A DNA stretch of 64,000 nucleotides from the NCBI RefSeq assembly GCF_028595285.1, contig NZ_JAQQXQ010000003.1, positions 62,001 to 126,000 on the forward strand. The letters run 5' to 3'. Origin of the DNA: Erythrobacter fulvus. GTDB taxonomy: Bacteria; Pseudomonadota; Alphaproteobacteria; Sphingomonadales; Sphingomonadaceae. Positions 16,873 through 27,073 of the stretch are shown here, piece by piece. Position 1 is the stretch's first letter. Every line of letters begins with the position of its first letter. Below the pieces are notes generated by a model. That model worked only from the letters and a program-made list of their open reading frames with translations, had not been told where the DNA came from and did no database searches. Made by a program: the position numbers and the translations under genes.

Positions 16873-19142
16873 TGGCCGATAATCCCAACCCCAATATCGA
16901 CGAAACCGATGCCATCCCGGCACAGGTGCCTGCGAAGAAAAAGGGCGTGAAGCGGCGCATCTTTCTGGCCGGCTCGGCGTTGCTGGTGGGCGGTGGTGTT
17001 TTCGGCCTCTATTGGTCCGACAGCAACGCGGGCAAGCATGCGCGCGCGCTGACCGAAACTGGTGCAGGCGAGCGCAATTTCCTCACCTGGATGAAGATCG
17101 CCCCCGACGACACGGTGACGGTCTATTCGCCGCATATCGATTTCGGGCAGGGGACACACACGGCCTTGGGCCAGATGCTCGCCGACGAGCTCGACGCCGA
17201 CTGGAGCAAGGTCAGGGTCGAACAGGCACCGGCTGACATGGCCTTTGCCAACACGCCGCTGGTGAAGAGCTTCCTTGGCGAGATGAGCGGCTATCCCGGC
17301 GTCATCAGCGCGCTCCCGGCGGCGCTGATGGGGATGCTGGCGCGCTCGCAGAAAATCCAGATCACCGGCGGCTCCTCCGCCGTACGCTTTACCGGGCAAG
17401 GTGGGATGCGGGTTGTCGGCGCGGCGGTGCGTGCCGCGTTGATCGAGGAAGCGGCAGACCGGCTAGGCGTGCCCGCAGGCGAGTTGACCACCGCGGACAG
17501 CGCAGTGACTCACGCCGCCTCTGGCCGGTCCTTGCGCTACGGAGAGTTGGCCGCCGGCGCGGCCGGGCGCTCGCTCGCCAGCGATCCGGTGCTCAAGAGC
17601 CGCGCCGAATGGAAGCTCATCAACAAGCCCGTCATCCGGCGCGACATTCCCGCCAAGGTCGATGGCAGCGCGATCTACGGGATCGACTTGAGCCTGCCCG
17701 ACATGCGCGTGGCGACCATCGCAGCCGCCCCGGTGCGCGGCGGCAAGCTCGAAGCCGTCGACGAGGCGCCTGCGCTCGCGGTTCCGGGGGTCGAGAAGGT
17801 GGTGAAGCTTGATGACGCGGTGATCGTTGTCGCCAAGGGTTACTGGCAGGCGCTGAAGGGTCTCAACGCGCTCAGCCCGAAATTCACCGATGGCGGAAAC
17901 GGGGCGATGTCGACGCCGTCGATCTACGCCGCGCAGGACAAGCTTCGCGAAGCCGGCAAGCCGGATAACACCGCAGGCGATGGCGATGTCGATGCAGCCT
18001 TCAAGGCTGCGGGCGACAAGGTCATCAGCGCCGATTATCGCGTCCCCTTCCTGCACCATGCGATGATGGAGCCCTTCGCGCTCACCGCCCATTTCAAGGA
18101 CGGCAAGCTGACCTTGTGGGGCGGTTTGCAGGATCCCCTCGGTGCACGCGACCGCGCGGCCAAGGCTGCCGGGATCGACATGGACGACGTGATCTTCAAT
18201 CCGATGATCATGGGCGGCGGTTTTGGTCGTCGCTTCCCGCCGATGACAGAAATCATCGATCAGGCCGCCTTGCTCGCCAAGCAGGTGCCTTACCCTGTCA
18301 AGCTGGTGTGGAGCCGCGAGGAGGAAGTGCGCCACGGCACTTATCGTCCGCAGTCCTCCGCCCGGCTTAAAGCCACGCTCGAAAACGGGCGAATAGCTGC
18401 GTGGCAGAACGACTATGTGCAGGGCGACAATGCCGAAGGTGAAGTTGGCTTCATTTACGAAGTGCCCGCCACTGCGCGCCGCCATTTCGCCTACAAGTCG
18501 AACCAGAACGACGGGCCGTGGCGCTCGGTCAATTCGACCCAGCACGGCTTCTACAATGAAAGCTTCGTCGACGAGCTCGCTTATGCTGCTGGTGAGGATC
18601 CCTTCGCGTTCCGCCGCAAGCACCTGCCCGAAGGCTCGCGCCATAGGAAGGTGCTCGAAACTGTGGCCGAACGGGCGGGCTGGGGCTCGCCGTTGCCCGA
18701 GGGCGTCGGCCGGGGCATTGCGATTGTCGAGAGTTTCGGCACCATCGTGGCCGAAGTGGTCGAGGCGACAGTGAAGGAAGACGGCAGTCCCAAGGTGCTC
18801 AAGGCCTTTGCGGTGGTCGATTGCGGCACCACGGTGAACCCGCTCAATGCCGAAGCGCAGATTGCGGGCGGGATCATCATGGGGCTGTCCTCCGCGATCG
18901 GTGAGGCAATCACACTCGATAATGGCGCGGTGGTGGAAAGCAATTTCAGCGATTACAACGTGCTGAAACTGGCCGACGCGCCGCCGGTGATCGACGTCCA
19001 CTTCATCGAAAGCGATGCGGCGATGGGGGGGATCGGTGAACCCGGCCTGCCACCCGCCAGCCCAGCGCTCGCCAATGCGCTGTTGGCGGCGACGGGCAAG
19101 CGCATCCGCACCCTGCCGCTGCTCCAGCAGGCCAAAGCCTAG
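16869..19142 (+). CDS. Molybdopterin-binding subunit of a molybdenum hydroxylase (IorB-like aldehyde oxidase)
   Basis: A 757-residue catalytic subunit overlapping the iron-sulfur subunit by 4 nt; a second ATG at 16872 is equally possible. A basic [16 protein letters not shown] segment near residues 35-55 suggests Tat export or membrane anchoring. Motifs of the xanthine-oxidase family are seen: [11 protein letters not shown], a [12 protein letters not shown] loop for the cofactor, and [15 protein letters not shown] carrying the catalytic Glu. It would hydroxylate an N-heterocycle or an aldehyde with water-derived oxygen. The following mocA-like and xdhC-like genes would mature its cytosine-dinucleotide cofactor. 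Confidence 0.9.
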   Translation: MMADNPNPNIDETDAIPAQVPAKKKGVKRRIFLAGSALLVGGGVFGLYWSDSNAGKHARALTETGAGERNFLTWMKIAPDDTVTVYSPHIDFGQGTHTALGQMLADELDADWSKVRVEQAPADMAFANTPLVKSFLGEMSGYPGVISALPAALMGMLARSQKIQITGGSSAVRFTGQGGMRVVGAAVRAALIEEAADRLGVPAGELTTADSAVTHAASGRSLRYGELAAGAAGRSLASDPVLKSRAEWKLINKPVIRRDIPAKVDGSAIYGIDLSLPDMRVATIAAAPVRGGKLEAVDEAPALAVPGVEKVVKLDDAVIVVAKGYWQALKGLNALSPKFTDGGNGAMSTPSIYAAQDKLREAGKPDNTAGDGDVDAAFKAAGDKVISADYRVPFLHHAMMEPFALTAHFKDGKLTLWGGLQDPLGARDRAAKAAGIDMDDVIFNPMIMGGGFGRRFPPMTEIIDQAALLAKQVPYPVKLVWSREEEVRHGTYRPQSSARLKATLENGRIAAWQNDYVQGDNAEGEVGFIYEVPATARRHFAYKSNQNDGPWRSVNSTQHGFYNESFVDELAYAAGEDPFAFRRKHLPEGSRHRKVLETVAERAGWGSPLPEGVGRGIAIVESFGTIVAEVVEATVKEDGSPKVLKAFAVVDCGTTVNPLNAEAQIAGGIIMGLSSAIGEAITLDNGAVVESNFSDYNVLKLADAPPVIDVHFIESDAAMGGIGEPGLPPASPALANALLAATGKRIRTLPLLQQAKA

Positions 19143-19150
19143 GGCCTGAT

Positions 19151-19801
19151 GTGGACGGTTGGTCGGCGCTGATCCTCGCCGGGGGTGCCGGACGGCGCTT
19201 CGGCGGCGGCAAGCTGCTGGCCCCGCTGGCAGGTGTGCCGGTGATCCGGCGCACGGTCGAAGCGGTGCTGTCCGTCGGATTTGCCGCCCCGGTGGTCGCC
19301 ACCGGTGCCAATCATGCCGGGATCGCTGCTGCGCTTGAAGGGCTTGCCTGCCGTATCGTCCCTGCACCTGATTGGCAGGAAGGTATGGCCGCCTCGCTGC
19401 GTGCCGGACTGGCCGCGCTTGGCGCACGCGGAAGCGGTGTGTTCGTGTTCCTCGGAGACATGCCGCTGGTCCCCGTCGAACTATGCGCGGCACTGGCCGA
19501 TATGGCGACGCGCGAAGGCTATGCCGCGCGCCCGCGAGTGGGGGGAAAGCCCGGCCATCCGGTCGCCTTCACCGGTGCGGCCCTGCCCGATCTGGAAGGA
19601 CTGACGGGCGATGTCGGCGCGGCGGCGCTGCTCAAGGGACGAAGCGAAGGTGTCGGCTATCTCGACACCGACAGCATCGGGGCGGTGCTCGATATCGACT
19701 CGCCAGAAGACCTTGCCGCAGCGACACGCGCATGGAACGCCTGCGCGACCTCGGCCACCAGCGACAGTGCGATCTCGCGCGGGGCCTTGCCGAAGCCCTG
19801 A
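19151..19801 (+). CDS. MobA/MocA-like nucleotidyltransferase (molybdenum cofactor)
   Basis: A 216-residue nucleotidyltransferase beginning at a GTG 8 nt after the Mo subunit. The signature ALILAGGAGRRFGGGK binds the nucleotide, and LGDMP with GKPGHPVAF matches the MocA branch, which transfers CMP to molybdopterin for xanthine-oxidase-type enzymes. Its last 145 nt overlap the convergent xdhC-like gene; the recognisable fold ends near IDSPEDLAAATRA, so the last 25 or so residues may be a non-conserved tail. Confidence 0.85.
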   Translation: MDGWSALILAGGAGRRFGGGKLLAPLAGVPVIRRTVEAVLSVGFAAPVVATGANHAGIAAALEGLACRIVPAPDWQEGMAASLRAGLAALGARGSGVFVFLGDMPLVPVELCAALADMATREGYAARPRVGGKPGHPVAFTGAALPDLEGLTGDVGAAALLKGRSEGVGYLDTDSIGAVLDIDSPEDLAAATRAWNACATSATSDSAISRGALPKP

Positions 19802-20661
19802 AGCCCGACCGGCGCGTGCAGACGCGCGATCTGCGTTTCGCTCACCCCGTGGCCGCGCAGCCTGGCAATCCGGGCATCGAGCCGTGCCCGCGCACCGATC
19901 GCGCCGACATAGAAGGCGGGTGATTGCAGCGCCGCCGCCAGACCGCGCTCGTCATCCTCGCGGTCATGGCTAAGCACCGCGACGGCGCTCCAGCGGTCGA
20001 TCCCGATTTCGGCCAGAGCCTTGGCAGGTGCGGAGCGATAATAGGCGATGCCGGGAAATGGCGGTGCTTCCGGCCCGCCGGACGTGACGAGCGCGACCTC
20101 CATCCCCGCCTGCACGGCCAGCGCCGCAGCGGCCAGCGCGGTGCCGTCCTCGCCGATCAGCACAAGGCGGGCGGAGGGGACGTAGAGTTTCGTGTAACCC
20201 GCGCCATCCCACGAAAAGGCGGCATCCTCGCCCTGGCTTGCGCTGCGGTGCCGCCCGTTGCTTTCCCACATCACAGGCTTGCGCGCGGCAAAGCCTTTCA
20301 TCAGGGTCGCAGCCGCCGGGTCATCTGCCGCAATCGGCTCGACCAGCACGGTAATTCCGCTGCCGCAGGCCAGCTTGATATCGATCCACGGGCTGCCCTC
20401 CCCATAGAGAAGGATGCGCGGCGTGCCCTCGGCCAGCGCCTCACGGCCGTGACGCGCAACATCGGCCTCGATGCAGCCGCCCGACAGGAAGCCCCAATAT
20501 TCGTCCGCCGTGATCAGCATCTGCGCGCCCGGCTCGCGCGGGGCCGAGCCTTCGACGGCGACCAGCGTGGCGATGGCAAAGGGTTGTCCTGCCGTCCGCA
20601 CCCCGGCAAGCGGAACCCTGATATCGTCGATCTGGGCGGTCATCCGCCAGGAGGAGGTCAT
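19657..20661 (-). CDS. XdhC/CoxI-family maturation protein
   Basis: A 334-residue protein with an N-terminal XdhC/CoxI domain (ATLVAVEGSAPREPGAQM, FLSGGCIE) and a C-terminal Rossmann domain (RLVLIGEDGTALAAAA, then VLSHDREDDERGL and GAIGARARLDARI). XdhC proteins receive the sulfurated molybdenum cofactor and insert it into molybdenum hydroxylases. The ATG at 20661 follows a weak AAGG; an internal ATG at 20643 has no ribosome site. It faces the mocA-like gene tail to tail with a 145-nt overlap and diverges from the esterase at 20796. Confidence 0.88.
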   Translation of the reverse strand: MTSSWRMTAQIDDIRVPLAGVRTAGQPFAIATLVAVEGSAPREPGAQMLITADEYWGFLSGGCIEADVARHGREALAEGTPRILLYGEGSPWIDIKLACGSGITVLVEPIAADDPAAATLMKGFAARKPVMWESNGRHRSASQGEDAAFSWDGAGYTKLYVPSARLVLIGEDGTALAAAALAVQAGMEVALVTSGGPEAPPFPGIAYYRSAPAKALAEIGIDRWSAVAVLSHDREDDERGLAAALQSPAFYVGAIGARARLDARIARLRGHGVSETQIARLHAPVGLQGFGKAPREIALSLVAEVAQAFHARVAAARSSGESISSTAPMLSVSR

Positions 20662-20795
20662 GTGAGCCTTGCTTTCTGAACGTGCGGCGACCCTAATCAT
20701 CGGAGCCCACCCGTGCAATCGCCTTGGCCGGTGGCCAAATGACGCAAGGCTGCTATCCCTTTGGCACCACCTGGTTGTTCGGTGGGGAGAGACGG

Positions 20796-21707
20796 ATGCG
20801 TCTGATTTTTGCATTGCTGGCCCTGCCGACCTGCCTTGTCGCACCGCTGCGCGCGCAGGAGACGGGTCCCCTGATCGAATACGAACATGTGCCTGCCGCG
20901 GGCCTGCCAGATCAGCGCCTCAGCATCTGGCTGCCGCCGGGTTATGACGTTGGCGAGCGCCGCTACCCGGTGCTTTACATGCATGACGGGCACAACCTTT
21001 TCGACGTCGCCAAGTCGAACTTCAACAAGATCTGGGCAGCGGACAAGGCGATGCTGGCCGCGAGTGCGAGCGGCAAAGTTGAACCGCACATCATCATCGG
21101 CATCTGGGCGCCGGGCGCGGACCGGTATCGGCAGTATCTGCCCCGCAGCGCCTATGACGCAGTAGGCGGACCCTTGCGTGCGCAGATGGACGCGACTGCG
21201 GGCGGCGAGGTGGTGTCCGACCGCTATCTGGCGTGGATTGCGGGCCCGCTGAAGTCGTGGGTGGATACCGCGTTCCGCACCCGCCCAGCGCGCGACGATA
21301 CCGCCATTATCGGCTCGTCGATGGGCGGATTGATGAGCTGCTATGCCTTCGTCGAACGCGCCGATGTGTTCGGAAGGGCGGGCTGCGTCTCCTCGCACTG
21401 GCCCGCGATCGATCCGCAGATCGTCGAGGGGGAAAGCGATGCCGTAAAGGCGCTGTGGGACGGCTGGTTCGCGGCGCGGCTTGGTGCGCCCGACGGACGG
21501 CGGGTGTGGATGGATCACGGTACCGCCACGCTCGATGCCTACTATGCGCCTTATCAGCAGGTGATCGACAAGCGCTTCGCGGCGGCGGGCTGGGTTAAGG
21601 GCCGCGACTGGCAGAGCAAGGTATACGAGGGCGCCGAGCACGAGGAGAACGCCTGGGCGGCGCGGCTCCCCGAAATCTTCGGCTGGCTGCTCGCCAAGAG
21701 CGATTAA
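20796..21707 (+). CDS. Secreted esterase, alpha/beta-hydrolase (putative esterase family PF00756-like)
   Basis: A 303-residue protein. The ATG at 20796 has a GGGGAGA ribosome site and starts a signal peptide cleaved near PLRAQ. The fold shows [12 protein letters not shown], the nucleophile elbow GSSMGG (Ser175), and a C-terminal His in GAEHEENAW, typical of the esterase-D/Fes-like group. Members include siderophore and acyl esterases. There is no iron-uptake gene beside it, so the substrate is open. It ends tail to tail with eda, the two stop codons overlapping by 4 nt. Confidence 0.82.
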   Translation: MRLIFALLALPTCLVAPLRAQETGPLIEYEHVPAAGLPDQRLSIWLPPGYDVGERRYPVLYMHDGHNLFDVAKSNFNKIWAADKAMLAASASGKVEPHIIIGIWAPGADRYRQYLPRSAYDAVGGPLRAQMDATAGGEVVSDRYLAWIAGPLKSWVDTAFRTRPARDDTAIIGSSMGGLMSCYAFVERADVFGRAGCVSSHWPAIDPQIVEGESDAVKALWDGWFAARLGAPDGRRVWMDHGTATLDAYYAPYQQVIDKRFAAAGWVKGRDWQSKVYEGAEHEENAWAARLPEIFGWLLAKSD

Positions 21708-22312
21708 CGCAAGCCGAAAGCCTCGCGCGCCAGCTTCTCGATCACCGGCTTGTCGGGCGCACCCTTGGGGGAGACCCAACTGCCGCCGACGCACAGGACG
21801 GGATCGAAGGCGAGCCATTCGGGCGCATTCTCAAGGCTGATCCCGCCCGTAGGGCAGAACCGGCATTGGCCGAAGGGCGCGGCAAGGGCCTTCAGGGCGG
21901 GCAAACCGCCTGCGGCCATCGCCGGGAAAAACTTGAACCGATCAAGCCCCAGATCCAGCCCGCGCATGATGTCGCCCGCATTGGCGATGCCGGGAAGGAA
22001 AGGAACGCCCGCCGCAATCGCCGCCTTGCCCAGCGGCTCGGTGAGGCCGGGTGATACGACGAATTCGCTGCCCGCCTCAAGCGCCGCGTCGAGCTCGCGC
22101 GGGTTGGTGACGGTGCCCGCGCCGACAATCGCCCCTTCGACCTGTTTCATCGCCCGGATCGCGCCCAATGCGGCCGGGGTGCGCAGCGTGACTTCGAGCA
22201 CGCGCAGTCCGCCCGCTACCAGCGCCTCTGCCAGCGGGACTGCGTGTGCTTCGTCCTCGATCACGATCACCGGGATGACCGGAGCCGTGCGCATGATGGC
22301 GTCAATATTCAT
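21704..22312 (-). CDS. eda: KDPG/KHG aldolase
   Basis: A 202-residue class I aldolase that cleaves 2-keto-3-deoxy-6-phosphogluconate to pyruvate and glyceraldehyde 3-phosphate, the last step of the Entner-Doudoroff pathway. The family motifs EVTLRT, GAGTV, RFKFFPA (Schiff-base Lys) and CPTGGIS are present. The ATG at 22312 lies 2 nt after the edd stop, which fixes the start. It is the last gene of the zwf-edd-eda operon. Confidence 0.95.
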   Translation of the reverse strand: MNIDAIMRTAPVIPVIVIEDEAHAVPLAEALVAGGLRVLEVTLRTPAALGAIRAMKQVEGAIVGAGTVTNPRELDAALEAGSEFVVSPGLTEPLGKAAIAAGVPFLPGIANAGDIMRGLDLGLDRFKFFPAMAAGGLPALKALAAPFGQCRFCPTGGISLENAPEWLAFDPVLCVGGSWVSPKGAPDKPVIEKLAREAFGLR

Positions 22313-22314
22313 GG

Positions 22315-24126
22315 TCACATCCCTCCGGTGGCAAGCATCGCGCTGGCGCCTTGTTCGGCCCCGTCGGCGAAACGGCGCATCATGCCGAACAGCTCGCGCC
22401 CGGTGCCCCATTCCTCGCGCGGATCCGCGGCGGGTTCGCGTGCCGACAGATCGGCGGTGGTCGAAAGCTCGCCCGTCACCGCGCAGACTTTCACCACGTC
22501 TCCGTCGCGCAGTCGTGCCAGCGGTCCGCCGCCCAGCGCTTCGGGGGTGCAGTGGATCGCTGCGGGCACCTTGCCGCTCGCGCCCGACATGCGACCGTCG
22601 GTGACCAGCGCGACGCGGTGGCCGCGATCCTGCAGCACGCCGAGGGGCGGGGTGAGCTTGTGGAGTTCGGGCATGCCGTTGGCGCGCGGACCCTGGAAGC
22701 GCACCACCACCACCACATCGCGATCAAGCTCGCCCGCCTTGAAAGCGGCGGCGACGCTCGGCTGATCCTCGAACACGCGGCACGGTGCCTCGATCGTCCA
22801 GCGTTCGCGGTCGACGGCCGAGGTCTTGAAGCAGGCGCGGCCGAGATTGCCGGTGAGCAGACGCATGCCGCCGTCCGGCTTGAACGGGTTGGTGACAGGT
22901 CGCAGCATGGTATCGTCCATGCTCGGACCGACCTCGCGCCACACGAGTTGCTCGCTGTCGAGCCCGGGCTCACGCGCATAATCGCTGAAATCGCCGCGCC
23001 CGACAGTCAGGATGTCGGGGTGGGCAAGACCGCTTTCGAGCAATTCGCCGATCACATAGCCCATGCCGCCTGCCGCGTGGAACTGGTTCACATCGCCCGA
23101 GCCGTTGGGGTAGACCTGCGCGATCAGCGGCACCGCGCCGGAAAGCTCGGACAGGTCGTTCCAGTCGAATATCACCCCGGCCGCGCGCGCCATTGCGGGC
23201 AGGTGGATCGCATGGTTGGTCGAACCGCCGGTGGCGAGCAGGCCCACGGCTGCATTTATGATGGCCTTCTCGTCGACACAGTGTCCAAGCGGGCGGTAGT
23301 CATCGCCCTTCTTCCCCATCGCGGCGACCCGGTGCACGGCCTCGCGGTCCAATGCCTGGCGCAGCTGGGTACCAGGCTGGATGAAGGCGCTACCCGGAAT
23401 GTGCAGGCCCATCATTTCCATCATCATCTGGTTGGAATTGGCGGTGCCGAAGAAAGTGCAGGTGCCGGGCGAGTGATAGCTCGCCATTTCGCTCGCCAGC
23501 AGTTCGGCGCGTGTGGCTTTGCCTTCGGCATAAAGCTGCCGGACGCGCTGCTTTTCCTTGTTGGGAATTCCCGTCGGCATTGGGCCGGAGGGAACGAAGA
23601 TCGTCGGCAGGTGGCCGAAGCGCAGCGCCCCCATCAGCAGGCCCGGCACGATCTTGTCGCAGATGCCGAGCATCAGTGCGCCGTCATACATCGCATGGGA
23701 CAGCGCGACCGCAGTCGACAGCGCGATCACGTCGCGGCTGAACAGCGACAGTTCCATCCCCGTCTCGCCCTGCGTCACCCCGTCGCACATGGCAGGCGTG
23801 CCGCCCGCGACCTGCGCGGTGGCGCCGACTTCTCGGGCGTAGATCTTCAGCCTTTCGGGGTAACGGCCATAGGGCTGATGGGCCGAAAGCATGTCGTTGT
23901 AAGCGGTGACGATGCCGATATTCGCACCCCGTCCGGAGACCATCGCCGCCTGATCCTCCAGCGCGCCGGCATAGGCGTGGGCGAGGTTTGAACAGGACAC
24001 CGCCGAACGGTCGCCCATCGCATCGCCTTCGCGGGCGATCAGATCGAGATAGGCACTGCGGGTCGCCCGAGAGTTTTCGATCACGCGCTGCGTGACCTTG
24101 TGAAGCGTGTCGTTGAGATTACTCAT
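22315..24126 (-). CDS. edd: 6-phosphogluconate dehydratase
   Basis: A 603-residue member of the IlvD/Edd family. It converts 6-phosphogluconate to KDPG and holds a 4Fe-4S cluster. The motifs [44 protein letters not shown] and [11 protein letters not shown] are the expected Edd landmarks. Its ATG at 24126 lies inside the end of zwf (8-nt overlap), indicating translational coupling. It is the committed step of the pathway in this operon. Confidence 0.96.
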   Translation of the reverse strand: MSNLNDTLHKVTQRVIENSRATRSAYLDLIAREGDAMGDRSAVSCSNLAHAYAGALEDQAAMVSGRGANIGIVTAYNDMLSAHQPYGRYPERLKIYAREVGATAQVAGGTPAMCDGVTQGETGMELSLFSRDVIALSTAVALSHAMYDGALMLGICDKIVPGLLMGALRFGHLPTIFVPSGPMPTGIPNKEKQRVRQLYAEGKATRAELLASEMASYHSPGTCTFFGTANSNQMMMEMMGLHIPGSAFIQPGTQLRQALDREAVHRVAAMGKKGDDYRPLGHCVDEKAIINAAVGLLATGGSTNHAIHLPAMARAAGVIFDWNDLSELSGAVPLIAQVYPNGSGDVNQFHAAGGMGYVIGELLESGLAHPDILTVGRGDFSDYAREPGLDSEQLVWREVGPSMDDTMLRPVTNPFKPDGGMRLLTGNLGRACFKTSAVDRERWTIEAPCRVFEDQPSVAAAFKAGELDRDVVVVVRFQGPRANGMPELHKLTPPLGVLQDRGHRVALVTDGRMSGASGKVPAAIHCTPEALGGGPLARLRDGDVVKVCAVTGELSTTADLSAREPAADPREEWGTGRELFGMMRRFADGAEQGASAMLATGGM

Positions 24127-25558
24127 GCCACGTTACTCCGTCGCGTTCCGCCAGTGCGATGGCAGCGCTCGGGCCCCAGCTTCCGGCGGTGTAGGTTTTG
24201 GGGGTCAGGCCCTCGGTTGCCCACAGGCTACGGATCGCGTCGATCCATTCCCACTGCGCCTCGACTTCGTCACGGCGCACAAACAGCGTCTGGTCGCCTT
24301 CGACCAGATCGAGCAGCAGGCGTTCATAGGCGATGCGCCGCACTGCGCCGCTGAAGGCATCGGGCATGGCGATGTTAAGCGGCACCTGCCGCAAGCGGAT
24401 GCCTTCGCGGTCCAATCCGGGCACCTTGGCCATCAGCGAAAGAGTGATGTTCTCTTCGGGCTGGATGCCGATTACCAGCCGGTTTGGCTGCATCGTCGCC
24501 CCGCGCCCTGCGAAAATCGAATGTGGCACGCAGGCGAACTGGATGACGATCTCGGTGACGCGCTTGGGCAGGCGCTTGCCGGTGCGCAGGTAGAAGGGCA
24601 CGCCCTTCCAGCGCCAGTTGTCGACATGGGCCTTGATCGCGACAAAGGTTTCGGTGTCGGACGGCTTGCCCAATTCCTCGTCATAGCCCGGAACAGCTTG
24701 CCCGCCGATTGCGCCTGCGCGGTATTGGCCGGTGACGGTTTCCCCGGCAATGACGGGACGCAGCGCGCGCAGCACTTTGACCTTTTCATCGCGCACTGCG
24801 GTGGCATCGAAATGGGCCGGGGGCTCCATCGCCACCAGTGCGAGCAGTTGGAGCATGTGGTTCTGCACCATGTCGCGGATCGCGCCGGCATCGTCGTAGA
24901 AAGCAACGCGCCCTTCGAGGCCGACAGTTTCCGCCACGGTGATCTGCACGTGATCGATATGGGCGGCGTTCCACAGCGGTTCGAACATCAGGTTGGCAAA
25001 GCGCAGGGCCAGCAGGTTCTGCACCGTCTCTTTGCCGAGATAGTGATCGATCCGGAAAATCCGGTTTTCCGGGAAGGCACCCGCCACCGCATCGTTGATC
25101 TCGCGGCTGGAGGCGAGATCTGTGCCGAGCGGCTTTTCAAGGCACATGCGCACGTTCTCGCCCGTCAGACCCGCCGATTGCAGGCCCCTGATGGTGGGGC
25201 CGAACAGGCTCGGCGCGGTCGACAGGAAGATTGCGAGGCCGCGCGCCGGAGTGCCGACCTTCTTCGCCAGATCGTCATAGCCTTCAAGCGTGGTCGCATC
25301 GAGCGTCTGGTAGCTGAGGCGGTTGAGGAATTCCGCCATCCGCCCGCGGCGATCGGCCGGGAGATATTTCTCCAGCGCGGCGCGGGCGAAGTTGCGATAC
25401 TCGCCGTCGGTCATCTCGCTGCGCGCGGTGCCGATGATCTTCAGATCGGGCGCGAGCAGCCCGTCGGCGTCGAGCGCGAACAGGCTGGGCAACAGCATGC
25501 GCTGGGCAAGGTCGCCGGTGGCTCCGAACAGCAGCAGACGGTCAGCGGTGAAGCTCAT
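24119..25558 (-). CDS. zwf: Glucose-6-phosphate 1-dehydrogenase
   Basis: A 479-residue enzyme oxidising glucose 6-phosphate to the lactone with NAD(P)+. The N-terminal [15 protein letters not shown] binds the nucleotide, and [13 protein letters not shown] is the substrate site. An AAGGGG ribosome site precedes the ATG. It is the first gene of zwf-edd-eda. A gene for 6-phosphogluconolactonase, often placed between zwf and edd, is absent here. The 15-mer CGCATACTTATTCAG found 63 nt upstream also occurs upstream of glk. Confidence 0.96.
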   Translation of the reverse strand: MSFTADRLLLFGATGDLAQRMLLPSLFALDADGLLAPDLKIIGTARSEMTDGEYRNFARAALEKYLPADRRGRMAEFLNRLSYQTLDATTLEGYDDLAKKVGTPARGLAIFLSTAPSLFGPTIRGLQSAGLTGENVRMCLEKPLGTDLASSREINDAVAGAFPENRIFRIDHYLGKETVQNLLALRFANLMFEPLWNAAHIDHVQITVAETVGLEGRVAFYDDAGAIRDMVQNHMLQLLALVAMEPPAHFDATAVRDEKVKVLRALRPVIAGETVTGQYRAGAIGGQAVPGYDEELGKPSDTETFVAIKAHVDNWRWKGVPFYLRTGKRLPKRVTEIVIQFACVPHSIFAGRGATMQPNRLVIGIQPEENITLSLMAKVPGLDREGIRLRQVPLNIAMPDAFSGAVRRIAYERLLLDLVEGDQTLFVRRDEVEAQWEWIDAIRSLWATEGLTPKTYTAGSWGPSAAIALAERDGVTWHE

Positions 25559-25621
25559 GCAAAACGGCCCCTTTTGGTGCGTGCCCTAACTAGGCCGGCA
25601 AGCCTTCGCCTGCCAGCCTCG

Positions 25622-25636
25622 CGCATACTTATTCAG
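25622..25636 (-). promoter_or_regulatory. 15-bp element shared by the zwf and glk upstream regions (copy 1)
   Basis: In the minus-strand reading, CTGAATAAGTATGCG ends 63 nt before the zwf start. The identical 15-mer ends 68 nt before the glk start (31940-31954). Equal placement before two glucose-catabolism operons suggests a shared promoter core or regulator site. Confidence 0.6.
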
Positions 25637-25646
25637 GGGCCCGCAC

Positions 25647-26936
25647 TCAGGCAGGGCGGCGTGCGAACACCCCGAACCCGGCGATAATGGCATAGCATGC
25701 TGCGGGAAGCACCAGCGCAAAAGCAAGGCTAGTGGCATCGGCGAGCGCGCCGTACATCGGCGGGATGATCGCGCCGCCGCAGATCGCGACGTTGATGATC
25801 CCCGATCCATCTGCCGCACGCGGCCCCAGCTTTTCGCAGGCGAGGCTGAAGATGGTTGGGAACATGATCGCGTTCATCAACCCGACCGCGAGCAGGGTGT
25901 AGCCGGCAACGACGCCGCTGGTATTGGCCGAAATGGCGATAAGCGTGATTGCGCCCGTCGCCACCGTTGCCAGCGTCAGGCCGGGGCTGACCATGCGAAG
26001 CACCGCCGAACCGATAAAGCGGCCCACCAGCGCGCCGCCCCAGTATATCGAGATCAGCTTGCCTGCGTCCTGTTCGGCAAGGCCCAGGACTTCGGTCTGC
26101 ATCAGGTAATTGACGATAAAGCTGCCGATCGCGACTTCTGCCCCGACATAAAGGAAGATGCAGGCTGCACCGTAGCCGAAGCGCGGGCGCTTCAGCAGCG
26201 CAAGGCCATCGGCAAGGCTGGTCTGTTCATGCTTTTCGCCCTTTAGCCGGTTGCGGAACAACCACACCACTCCCGCCACGATGGCGAGTGCGGCAGCAAG
26301 GCCGAGATAGCCGTTGACGATCGCCTGACTTTCGGCGGTGCGATAGGCAGCCAGTTCTGCGCCCGAAAGCTCGGCAGCGGTGACCCCGGCAATTCCACCG
26401 AGAATCAGGATTGCACCGAAATAGGGGAAGATCGTCGTTCCCAGCGAATTGAACGCCTGCGCAAAGGTCAGGCGGCTGTGGGTGGTGCGTTCCGGCCCGA
26501 GCAGGCTGATCAGCGGGTTGGCGACGATCTGCACCAGCACCACGCCGGTGGCTAGAATGAAATAGGCCAGCAGGAACATCGGGAAAGCCGCGGTCTGGCT
26601 CGCCGGAATGAACAGCAGACAGCCCGCCATCATCGCCAGCAGGCCGGCCACCGCGCCGCGCATGTAACCCAGCTTCTTCACCAGCCGCGCGCCCGGAATC
26701 CCGACCACGGCGTAGGCGATGAAGAACCAGAATTGTACCAGGCTCGCCTCGAAGAAGCTGAGCGTGAACAGCTCTTTCAGCTTGGGAATGATGACGTCGT
26801 TGAGCGAGGTGATCCCGCCGAAGATGAAGAACAGTGCGAAAACGAAATAGTTCAGACCCGGCGCATCGACCTGCGGGCCGTGCTCCTCGACCGGATTGGG
26901 ATCGGTGCTGGTCGCCAGCCCGGGTGCAATCGCCAT
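25647..26936 (-). CDS. Major-facilitator sugar transporter (FucP/GluP-like, probable glucose)
   Basis: A 429-residue inner-membrane permease of the fucose/glucose/galactose:H+ symporter group. The N-terminal FALFFIFGGITSLNDVIIPKL and the FWFFIAYAVVGIPG segment are typical. There are 12 predicted helices with a central loop near KGEKHEQ. The ATG at 26936 has a GGGGAGAGAG ribosome site; upstream in-frame codons are rejected. It sits between the Entner-Doudoroff genes and a divergent LacI regulator, and a LacI-type palindrome lies just before its ribosome site, so it probably brings glucose to Glk and Zwf. Confidence 0.9.
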   Translation of the reverse strand: MAIAPGLATSTDPNPVEEHGPQVDAPGLNYFVFALFFIFGGITSLNDVIIPKLKELFTLSFFEASLVQFWFFIAYAVVGIPGARLVKKLGYMRGAVAGLLAMMAGCLLFIPASQTAAFPMFLLAYFILATGVVLVQIVANPLISLLGPERTTHSRLTFAQAFNSLGTTIFPYFGAILILGGIAGVTAAELSGAELAAYRTAESQAIVNGYLGLAAALAIVAGVVWLFRNRLKGEKHEQTSLADGLALLKRPRFGYGAACIFLYVGAEVAIGSFIVNYLMQTEVLGLAEQDAGKLISIYWGGALVGRFIGSAVLRMVSPGLTLATVATGAITLIAISANTSGVVAGYTLLAVGLMNAIMFPTIFSLACEKLGPRAADGSGIINVAICGGAIIPPMYGALADATSLAFALVLPAACYAIIAGFGVFARRPA

Positions 26937-26950
26937 GTTCTCTCTCCCCA

Positions 26951-26966
26951 TTGCGAACGTTCTCAA
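26951..26966. promoter_or_regulatory. LacI-type operator candidate between transporter and LacI gene
   Basis: TTGCGAACGTTCTCAA is a 16-bp palindrome with a central CG and a single mismatched pair, the usual architecture of LacI-family sites. It lies 15 nt upstream of the sugar transporter start and 108 nt upstream of the LacI gene. Confidence 0.62.
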
Positions 26967-27073
26967 GACGCCGCTCATGCCCCAATGCGTGATGGCTTGG
27001 CAATATTCCAGTGCGAATAGGAATGCACACAGCCGCTTGCGCGCGGATATCAACAGGCCGTAGAGGACAGGCC

